Shown here: positions 24,301-31,914 of the stretch, piece by piece
Layout: every line of letters starts with the position of its first letter
Numbering within the stretch: position 1 is the first letter of the stretch
Assembly (NCBI GenBank): GCA_009733775.1
Contig: WOGZ01000356.1
Span: 1-31,914, forward strand
DNA from: Alectoria sarmentosa
Lineage: Eukaryota > Ascomycota > Lecanoromycetes > Lecanorales > Parmeliaceae
Direction of reading: 5' to 3'
DNA length: 31,914 nt
Notes under the pieces: model-generated
Database searches by the model: none
What the model was told of the DNA's origin: nothing
What the model saw: the letters and a program-made list of their open reading frames with translations, nothing else
Program-made: the position numbers and the translations under genes

Positions 24301-24998
24301 AGACGATTGGTTTCTTGGCCGTTTGCAAGAGAATTTCGTTTGTCTTCCTCATCGAGCAGCCTTGCTTCCAAGCTTTGAAGAGCACCCTTGAGAGCGAACA
24401 GCGTGGCCCATTGCTGAATTGATGGCGCAACGTCATGATACCCTCGGCATGAAGACACCATATTCACCAATCTTCCAGCCCACACCTCCTGAGTTCCAGC
24501 ATCCAGAGCCAAGGTACTCGGCATGTAAGCCCACTGACGTACGACTATACTGCCAAAACGATCGGAGGCCAGATGCTCCAAAAGAGTACCACATCCCCCA
24601 AGTACCATGGCAAGCTTTCGTAGTCCAGATGGTTGAGAAGGTACAAAGCAAACCTCAAGTGCGGGTACGAGAAATTCAAGCGTCTTTGTATGATCGAGGA
24701 GTTGATCAAGGTCCGGAAGTATCAGAGTGAGAAACGCTGATGTCTGAGCTGCCAGATGGAAGCCGGCCGAAGACTTTGGAGCAGCTCGGACAAAGCGGTG
24801 GAGGCGGTCGAAAAACCGGGCTAAGCGGTAACCACGCGTCGTGAGGTGTATGAGGAGAGCGTCTTTGACGCGACCCTCTGTTAGATGCTTGATACTGTGA
24901 GGATCGCTGACAACGCTTTCGACGGCGCCATTGTAGAGGCTTTGGCTGGGCTCTTCCTCCGGGCGTAGGAGTGCTAAAATTGTTGAGTAATTGGACAT
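18335..24998 (-). CDS. superfamily 1 helicase, UvrD/TRANK1-like, 2130 aa
   Basis: Six exons: 24998-23301, 23249-19934, 19886-19770, 19707-19595, 19537-19205 and 19150-18335 (introns 51, 47, 62, 57 and 54 bp). The frame is continuous to 2130 aa. Helicase motifs run in order: Walker A GRSGTGKT (534-541), Walker B DEIQDH (801-806), GDTAQ (829-833), NYRS (877-880), ESKGMEF (978-984) and VAITRAR (1032-1038). A helical TPR-like region follows (about 1090-1350), then a CCCH-like cluster C1532-x8-C-x4-C-x3-H1550. The N-terminal 530 residues and C-terminal 500 residues have no motif I recognise. This architecture is that of the fungal proteins annotated as TPR and ankyrin repeat-containing protein 1-like or UvrD-like helicases. 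They are expected to bind nucleic acid and hydrolyse ATP; the biological role is little known. Confidence 0.85.
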
Positions 24999-25831
24999 CT
25001 CGTTGTCGTTTGTCGTCTAAGTCCTGAACAACTAGATCTAAGCGCGGGACTCAATCTCAAATAGAAGGCCCACGATGACCAGGAGAGTGGAGTCGTGGAG
25101 CATTCGTCGTAGCTGAAACCTGAAGGATATGTTGATCGTAGAAGGCCGATGCCGATGAAATAAGTAAGGTGAATAAAGCTTGGTTCCAGAAGGTCACGGA
25201 AAGAAGGTGAGGCTTCAGTTCGTATCTGGGTGTTTGAGAAAAGTCTCCAAGCACAGAGGCAGAGTCTCACCTGCTGACCCCGTAAGTAGTGTGACTCTTA
25301 TCCCTCCCATGATAATATGCAGTAGGTGATGCGATATAACTTTGCTGGACAAATGGTGACTAGTTCTGGGTGTTTTGCTTGAAGTCAAGTGAGGAGTTTC
25401 ACCTCACAACAAATGAAATGAGCTCTGACATCACTCAACGCGCGGACGCGACGAGCTCAATGCCAAGAGAATGCTACATCCTACCCACCGGCTATCAGCC
25501 ATTGCTACGAAACAATGCAACTTATCCAGAAGATGGTCGTGGCTCGGACAGGGCCATGTCCAATGGAGGAGGAGCACAGGGTTTGAAGCCGCAAGCTGAG
25601 AGTCAAGATTCGGGCTTTTACCGACGTGGCTCCGTACGGTGATTCCTCGGAATTTCGGGTTGTCACTGGCTCAAGAGCATGGAGGAATGGTCCCTCGTTC
25701 TTGACCAAGGCGCGGACTCTATCTGCACAGCTCAACACTGGGTACATAGAGTGCGACATCAAAGCGACTTACTGACGTATCATTAGGCAACCGGGCCCAA
25801 TGATTTCTTCCCAAAGTTCTCGATTACTTGT
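24999..25831. other. intergenic, promoter side of the helicase gene
   Basis: Between the helicase start (24998, minus) and the permease stop (25832, minus). No credible gene. It holds the helicase promoter and permease 3' region. Confidence 0.4.
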
Positions 25832-27849
25832 TCATTCATCCAGCTTGAACGTCGTACTCCTCGCCTGCTCAGTCAAAGACTCCCCGCCCAACCCACTCGT
25901 ATCAAAGCCATTCTCTTCCAAATACCGCCTGAACCTCACATCCTCCCCTTCCAAATCCCTCTCCATATCCGGAATGAAGACCCATGTAATCATACCTCCC
26001 ACTATAGCAAACGCACTCCCAATCAAGAAAACACCCTGCTGCCCCTTTCGTCCGCCGCCCAAGCTATCCTGAATGGGCATAAACACCTGCGTTCCAATCG
26101 CCGCGCCCGCTTTCCCCACCGCGGCAGCAAAGCCCATGAAATGACCGCGCAGGGGCGTTGGGAAGGATTCCGAGGCGGTGAGGAAAGTGGCTACGCCGGG
26201 GCCCAGTTCTCCAAAGGAATTGAAGATGCCGTAGAGGACGACGAAGAGGGGAAAGACCGTTTGGATGGGCCCGAGCGCGCCGCCCAGGATGAAGCCAAGA
26301 ATACCCCAGCAGAAGAAGCCGAGAGTCATGGTTTGTTTGCGGCCTATACGATCCATGAGGAGGCCGCCGACTATGCAGCCGGGGAGGTAGAAGCAATTCA
26401 CCACGGTCTGAGGAGACGAATTTTAGCATATTTAAGGTGTTTTCCTGCTTCGTAAGAGGAAGGATACGAACGAATGAAGAGAGGGCTTACTCCGTAGCCT
26501 ATGTTCTCAGTCAAGGTATTGTTCGGATTGAATTCAGAGATAATTGAGGTGGAAAAGATGCCGAACGGATATGTCACAAAGTCATAGCAGAACCAAGCGA
26601 GCGCTTATAGACACTGGTGTCAACCGACAACCGCTCGTTTAGGCAATTTGGCTTTAGTGACTCACACGTCCCTAGCATGGGTTTCCAGTATTCCTTAAGA
26701 GCGAGCATGTAAGGGACGTGTTGCTTAATGGCATGTTTGCGATACTGCGTTGAGTTGATCATCCGTATACGAAAGAAGAATACTGTGAGCGGCAGCACTA
26801 TGCCAAGTCCGAATGCCACTCTCCAGACACCTTCGGAGGCCTTTTGATGATAGCAGGCCAGGATGATCAAAGCTAGGACACCAGCGACAACAAAACCCTG
26901 ATTTTGTGAAGGCACATAATGAATACCAGAATTAATCGGTGATAGAAACAGGTTGGAGCACACATACCAAGTCAATGGCGAAATCAGTTGACATTGCAAC
27001 CAGTATCCCTCTTCTTTTCCGAACGTATGCACTTTCGTCTGAGGCTTCGGCAGAGCTGGTCCCGCAGACTGGACTTGCTTAGCAGGTCCGAAGGATCCTA
27101 ATCTAGCACTACGTTTAGAACGGTACCTGGGTATTCACCACCAGCACCAAAGCCGGCAACGCCGCGGCCGATGATCATCATCCAGAACATGCTACTCGAG
27201 GATGGTTGTTAGTCGGTACATCGGATGAGCTTGGAGCTCGGACGATTTTCGAATGCACGCACCCGAGATGAGTTTTACCATGGGCAGCGGTTGCCAGTAT
27301 GATGCCAAAAATAAGGAAGCCAGTGGCGAAGACAATGCCCGTCCGACGTCCAAGCTTATCAATAATGAATCCAAAGGTAAGCATGCCAAAAATCTCGCCG
27401 ATGAGGTAGGAATTGGACAAGCGGGTTTTGATGGTCGAAGAGATATCATTGGGATACCTAATACCACGACTTCTTAGCTGTTTCGAGGCGAGGATATACT
27501 ACGCGCACGACTTCACCTACAGATCCGAGAACAGAGGCTCCATATATCCAACTACAGAGATCATTCTCAGCCTTAGGTACGCCTGTAGCCGCATGACTGG
27601 CTTCGTCTTGTCGTCCGAGCACTTACTAATTTGAGCATTGTATCCGTCACTAAACAGCGCAACGCCAGACACCAAGACTGTCAATATACTTGAGATGCGC
27701 GTGACCTTGATCACGGACTCTCGACGTATTCCCTCGCCAATAGCTTCGGGATAATTTTCCATGGCATTATCAAGGCTGTTGGGGTTTTCATTAGTAACTA
27801 GCTCTAGAGCAAGTTTCGCACCTGCTGATGGCAACCCGTCCTCCAACAT
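25832..27849 (-). CDS. MFS permease, GIT1/phosphate:H+ symporter type
   Basis: Eight exons fit one frame of 511 aa: 27849-27627, 27551-27521, 27457-27263, 27191-27127, 27068-26968, 26897-26666, 26603-26491 and 26407-25832. Introns are 58-83 bp. Hallmarks in order: GYNAQI-IGYMEPLFSDL in the first span, DKLGRRTG (118-125, MFS loop motif), GRGVAGFGAGGEYP (158-171, the phosphate-symporter type signature), a Glu/Ser/Arg-rich stretch before span 5, a second loop motif DRIGRK (339-344) and the tail EGEDVRFRRYLEENGFD. These match, from memory, fungal glycerophosphoinositol/glycerophosphocholine permeases of the GIT1 kind, plasma-membrane proton symporters induced by phosphate shortage. The neighbouring C-P oxygenase pair suggests that an organophosphonate could be the cargo. 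That is inference. Confidence 0.85.
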
Positions 27850-28578
27850 GTTGATTTGATGGCATAAAAGAGGTACAATGAAATAGCAGCCGAGTATGCA
27901 TTGGTTCTTTCCCAACCAACGAAAGGTAGTAACAGAAGCAAGCTGCTATCGGGTCAGCTTTTGTTATTTTGCTCTCTTATCCTGCAGCTAGATCGACAGT
28001 CCAAAAGGCGCACCGAGTCAATGCGGAATCAACATTTGGTTCGAATGGATTAGTGCAATTTACACGGTGTACAGGGCAGATGGATGTAGACCCGCTATGT
28101 AATATGGAAAAGGCAGAGTTTTGCTCATCCTTCTCTCCTTCCATTTCCCTTTCTCTGTCTCTTCTTCGACCCCACACGGCGTAGATCTAATGCAATGCAT
28201 CTCCTTAGTGATATCTATTTCCTCTGTGAACGAGTCATTCCACCACGTGCAACGCTTCAAGAAACAATGACATCCTTTTGCTGGCGTGAGGGTTGTCTTG
28301 ATTGGCGAACATGGTAATTTCTCTTCTGCTAGAGTGGCCAAAGGGACCACAATTTTCTCGTTGCCTCAGTCCCTCAGACGTGACCCCCGCCAAGCCCCTT
28401 CGGGTTGTCTACCGCTTAGTAAGGCAAGGAGCGCTACCACTTTCTCGTCGCCAGTGGAGACTGATGACTAAGCTCAGTCCACCAATTGGATCGTCCGACT
28501 CCGCCGTCAATGATTTTCTTCTTGTACCTGCTCGACGTGCTTGCATGTAACAGAAGAAAGAGAGATTCAGTCTTCACA
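27850..28578. other. intergenic, permease promoter
   Basis: 729 bp between the HDIG oxygenase stop and the permease start, both on the minus strand. No recognisable coding sequence. It contains a CACGTG box (28244-28249). Confidence 0.45.
28244..28249 (-). promoter_or_regulatory. CACGTG box upstream of the permease
   Basis: Reads CACGTGGTGG on the minus strand, about 395 bp upstream of the permease ATG. The core is that bound by Pho4/NUC-1 and other bHLH factors. The flank is acceptable but not the best Pho4 context. Confidence 0.4.
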
Positions 28579-29337
28579 TCAACCCCCCTCTTTGAATCCT
28601 CTCAGGTACTTCTCAATCACAGCCTCATACTCCCCAACCCTCGGCGTCTCATCCGCTATCCCGACGACTTTTGCACCATCATCCCACTTCCTCAACCTGA
28701 TCATATCCTCGCTCAACGGGTCCATCATAAACTTCTCAAGCTCCTCTCCTTCAAAAGGACCACCCTGAAACTGCAAACTCTTCTTCGATGCCGCAGACAA
28801 TGCGCTATAGTAGGCCGGATCGATAGCAGTGAGGTAGCGCTTGGCGGCGACATGAGACCCCACAAGGCGACAGACTGTCTCACCAAACCCCAACGAGCGC
28901 AGATAATGCTCCCCGACCCTTTCGTGCCCCACGCGGCCAACAAAGACGGAATCGTTCTGCGCTTTCAGCTCATGGAACTGGTCGGAGATAAAGTCCGCTG
29001 GGAGGAATTGCCCGATGTCGTGAAGCAAGGCGGCGATGGTGGCCTATCCAAAAGTGCGATATCAGAATTTCTTCTTCAAAATGCAAAAGGAGCTATCAGA
29101 CATGCTTCAGCGCCCTTTCCAAGGCAGAGAGAGATCTTGTAGGACAAATTGACATTGAACAAGCCTTACTTCATCCTGGCTGCCGGCCCGTTTGGCCTGA
29201 TGCGCGGCTTGCAGGCAATGCTCCAACTGGCTGATGTCTTCCCCAATGTAGTCACCTTGACCGCGTTCCTCGAGGAGACATACTATATGCCGACTCGTCT
29301 CACAGGCCGTGTGGGCGTTAGAGGTGGTGGATGCCAT
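28579..29337 (-). CDS. HDIG-domain phosphonate oxygenase, PhnZ/TmpB-like
   Basis: Exon 1 is 29337-29170 and exon 2 is 29043-28579, joined over a 126-bp intron (donor GTAAGG, CTGAT branch, acceptor ATAG), giving 210 aa. Candidate metal ligands are H40 (QLEH), H64-D65 (LLHDIGQF), H96 (HERVGEHYL), H120 (GSHVAAKRYL) and D177 (RLRKWDD). Spacings 40-64, 96-120 and 120-177 equal those I recall for PhnZ (34-58, 80-104, 104-161); 64-96 is ten longer. Y30 and E33 match PhnZ Tyr24 and Glu27. IDPAYYSALS and QGGPF resemble the bacterial phosphonate-degradation-associated HDIG family. Such enzymes use a mixed-valent di-iron centre and O2 to cleave the C-P bond of an alpha-hydroxyphosphonate. It diverges from the PhyH-like oxygenase at 29860, the expected first-step enzyme. 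Confidence 0.88.
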
Positions 29338-29859
29338 GAAGTTTGCGGCTTTCACATGAAGGTACGTGGAAGTTACTCGAATCTGGAATGTGGCAGCCCT
29401 GAGCAGATCATCTAAAACTATTGATCTAAGAAACTTACTCCTACCACGCAATTTTCGATAAAAGACCAACGGCGGCTACCGAGGGTGAATTTGATACCCC
29501 TCTGATCGTACTCTACAGGCTTTGGGGTGTGAGTTTCGAGACCGACATGAAAAGCAATATGGCAGAACGGCACGTGGGGGAATTTGAGACCTTGATATGC
29601 TGGTTAGTGATTGTTGCATGCACCTACATCGTTCCATTGGACAAAATTAACCTCGGAGTCTCACGACTGTTGCTGAAAAGCGGGGTATTCCGCCATCTAT
29701 GTCGCACTTCTTTTCTCGTCCAGATCCCAATATAACGACTTTCATTGAGATATAACAATCCCTTTGAGATGTTGTTAGATATCATCTTGCGCACGGCGAC
29801 TCTTCTCCGTCCTCTCTTGTCGGCCCTATCATTCCATCTCTTTTTACGCGTTCAGTGAA
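29338..29859. promoter_or_regulatory. 522-bp bidirectional promoter of the oxygenase pair
   Basis: Separates the divergent starts at 29337 (minus) and 29860 (plus). It holds no convincing gene and contains the CACGTGGGGG box at 29571-29580, near its middle. A shared promoter would allow co-expression of the two enzymes. Confidence 0.55.
29571..29580 (+). promoter_or_regulatory. CACGTGGGGG, Pho4/NUC-1-type site
   Basis: CACGTG followed by GGGG is the high-affinity core of Pho4 (CACGTGGG) and fits the Neurospora NUC-1 core (CACGTGNG) as I recall them. It lies 234 bp from the HDIG gene start and 280 bp from the PhyH-like gene start. By eye I find only four CACGTG hexamers in the whole window. 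Confidence 0.5.
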
Positions 29860-30770
29860 ATGTCTGCATCTATTGACCTGAGTCGAGATGAAATCAATTC
29901 ATTCAATGGCAATGGCTATCTAATCCTTCGGAACTTGCTGACCCCATCAGAGACCAGAAATCTCCAACGATGGGCGCAAGAAATTCATGAGTTGCCCCGA
30001 AACCCAGAAGTCCCATGGATGCCCTACGAAGTAACCACCCCTTTTTCCTACCTTTCCTCAACCATCTCCCTCAAATACACGCTCAGATACATTTATCCGC
30101 ACCCGAATCACAGGAAGTCAACTCCGCCGGCGCTCGAGTCCTATGCCGCACCGAAACCTTCGCCTCCCACCACACCGGCTTCAACGCCCTACTCAGGGGC
30201 CCAAGCATCCTCGGCATCCTCAACCGCCTCGCCGGCGAACCCATGCTCCTGTTTAAAGAGAAGATCAACTACAAGTTCTCCGGCAGCGGCGGCTTCGCGC
30301 CCCACATCGACTCTACCGCCTACACGCACATTCGGAAGATTAAACATCTCACCATCCTCCTCGCCGTCGACGCCGCCACCATTGGAAACGGCGGTCTCGA
30401 AATCGTCAGCGGCAGCGACAAGACGGACGTTCCTATCAGCAGAAAGGACAATTGTATCGAGTCCGAATGGGTCAAAAATGCGACGTGCACGCCGTGTGAG
30501 TTGCAAGCGGGCGAGCTGCTCGTTTTTGGCAGTCACCTCGCTCACCGGAGCGGAGCGAATAAGAGTTCGCAGGATAGGAGGGCCGTGTACGCGACGTATA
30601 ACTGCAAGGCGGAGGGGGACTTGAGTGAGGAGTATTATCGTGATCGCGCCAAGGAGTGGCCGGCGACGCACATGAGGAAGGACGGGGAAGCTTATGCGAA
30701 GGGGGCTTTGAGGTATGGATTTGGGAGCCCAATGTTGAGTGTAGTAAATGGAATGCAATTGGAGGCTTGA
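29860..30770 (+). CDS. Fe(II)/2-oxoglutarate dioxygenase, PhyH family, PhnY/TmpA-like
   Basis: Exon 1 is 29860-30030 and exon 2 is 30114-30770, across an 83-bp intron (GTAACC to CACAG), giving 275 aa. The N-terminus (FNGNGYLILRNLLTPSE) is typical of phytanoyl-CoA dioxygenase-like proteins. FKEKINYKF and GGFAPHIDS supply the HxD pair H121 and D123. The distal ligand is H201 in AHRSGANKSSQDRR, with R212 or R213 to hold 2-oxoglutarate. FKEKIN followed by GxGGFxPHxD resembles bacterial PhnY and TmpA, which hydroxylate aminoalkylphosphonates next to phosphorus. The product would be substrate for the adjacent HDIG oxygenase. Without that neighbour the family alone would not define a substrate. Cytosolic; no targeting signal seen. 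Confidence 0.82.
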
Positions 30771-31914
30771 AAAGACTGGGTTCGAGGTAAGGCATCGTTC
30801 TGACAGTTGACTTAATCGTAACGAGTCATCAAGTATTTTGAAAGAGACAGCAGCGACCGCGTCGATCATGACTGAAAGAATCTCTCCATGGTTTGACCTC
30901 TACGATGCAATTCAAAATTACCTCCAAAGACCAAACCTCAGTTAAACAACATCGCAGCTCAGCTTCTCTTGACAAAGAGTAGGCGATCTGCATTCAACAC
31001 CGCAGCCCCTGAGTCGTGAAGGAGAAGTCAAACCCCCTACTTTCCTTCACACAACCTCCTTGAGAGAAGGACTGGTATAGAAGAGGACCGGTAGCACGCT
31101 TGAAGGGAAGAATGAGTGAGAAAATTGACGAGCAGATTTTGCCAAAGCAAAAGCCCACCGACGACACTGGAAGTCTCGTATCAAGATGAGCACCTCTATC
31201 CCAACACTTCTTCTCCCATGGATAATCTCTCACCTACTACTCCTCTTCTTCAAATATATCCTTACCGAAAAAAAAAAATTTAAAAAAAAAAAAAGGTTTC
31301 GCTTCGGAAGCGCGAGAAAAAGACTCCTAGCACCGATTTTCCACCAAGCGCCCACAAAAGTGCTCGTACATGTTATCAAAAATTTCTCTTTGCTTTTAGC
31401 AAGGCGTTGATATGTAATTAAAACTTACTGTCTCTACATCGTGTCCTTTTGCTGTCGTTGAGTTTCTGTGGGTGCATCTCGTACATCATTGTGTCATGGT
31501 GAATGAACACTAATCTCGTTGTCACGTTCTCTTCCACCAAAAGAGAAAAAAGAAAAAAAGAAAAAAGAAAAAAGAAAGGAGAATCCCACTCCTTACCATC
31601 CTCTCCCTATCAGAAAGTAGGATATGTAGGAACAACGGTGATGTGAGTGATGTGTAAGATGGATGGATTCCATCTTAGAATAATCCAATTCTAGGGGGGA
31701 TGTCTTTGACCCCATACATAGTACTGGAGTGGTATAGCCGATAGGTGCATAGGTCATAGCTGAAACATGGCTGCGAACCCGAATTTCGACACTCAAACTC
31801 CCCTCGTCAACCACATCCTCAACCACAATAGAAATCGAGCTTCCCACCTCCGAACCAATCTCTTCCCCCCCTTCCCCACCACACAACCATCCAACCAAAG
31901 CCACTCGCCCCTCC
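30771..31914. other. 3' flank, no gene recognised
   Basis: Contains an A-rich run (31270-31295), a purine tract (about 31548-31580) and a minus-strand frame at 31593-31904 with no recognisable domain, which could be part of a gene beyond the window. Nothing else is supported. Confidence 0.4.
31541..31580 (+). repeat. A/G-rich tract of GAAAAAA-type units
   Basis: Repeats of GAAAAA to GAAAAAAA over about 35 bp. A simple purine tract in intergenic DNA. Confidence 0.7.

Noticed and set aside
28486..29142. 218-aa plus-strand frame
   Set aside because: Antisense to exon 2 of the HDIG oxygenase, whose motifs are unmistakable. The plus frame has no family resemblance.
30189..30869. 226-aa minus-strand frame
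   Set aside because: Antisense to the dioxygenase exon 2, produced by its GC-rich codon use.
31593..31904. 103-aa minus-strand frame at the window edge
   Set aside because: No recognisable domain or start context. It could be part of a gene outside the window but cannot be supported from what is visible.

Overview
The window is nuclear DNA of a filamentous ascomycete (Pezizomycotina type). This rests on short introns of about 47-83 bp with GT(A/G)NGN donors, CTAAT/CTGAC-like branch points and YAG acceptors, on the protein families present, and on traces of C-to-T mutation like that of repeat-induced point mutation (RIP). I cannot name the species or class.

Layout. 1342-4506 (+): a secreted cell-surface protein with a long Ser/Pro/Asp-rich tail. 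About 4936-5384 (+): a decayed or unrecognised coding fragment. 5549-6406 (-): a small F-box-like protein with either a 54-bp intron or an in-frame stop. 6985-8534 (+): a frameshifted ankyrin-repeat relic. 9427-11670: a 2.24-kb AT-rich foldback element with 90-bp terminal inverted repeats and TA flanks, with no coding capacity. 12274-14724 (+): a large membrane-glycoprotein gene that is sound except for one Trp-to-stop change. About 15300-16640: pyrimidine-rich, GC-skewed low-complexity DNA. 16641-17671 (-): a Cys-rich secreted protein. 18335-24998 (-): a six-exon, 2130-aa superfamily 1 helicase of the UvrD/TRANK1-like type. 25832-27849 (-): an eight-exon MFS permease of the GIT1/phosphate-symporter type. 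28579-29337 (-): an HDIG-domain oxygenase related to PhnZ/TmpB. 29860-30770 (+): a phytanoyl-CoA-dioxygenase-like Fe(II)/2-oxoglutarate oxygenase that can serve as the PhnY/TmpA partner.

The most interesting part is 25832-30770. It reads as a compact eukaryotic organophosphonate-use cluster. In bacteria, PhnY or TmpA hydroxylates the carbon next to phosphorus of an aminoalkylphosphonate, and PhnZ or TmpB (mixed-valent di-iron HD oxygenase) then cleaves the C-P bond to release phosphate. Here the two enzyme genes are divergent across a 522-bp shared promoter that holds a CACGTGGGGG box, the core preferred by Pho4/NUC-1 phosphate-starvation regulators. A permease of the family that imports glycerophosphodiesters lies next to them with another CACGTG box upstream. 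The di-iron ligand set and the Tyr/Glu pair of PhnZ are all present with matching spacing. Substrate and regulation are inferred, not shown.

Gene ends and introns were fixed by hand from reading frame, splice signals and continuity of the protein. Every multi-exon model here keeps one open frame except where a break is stated.
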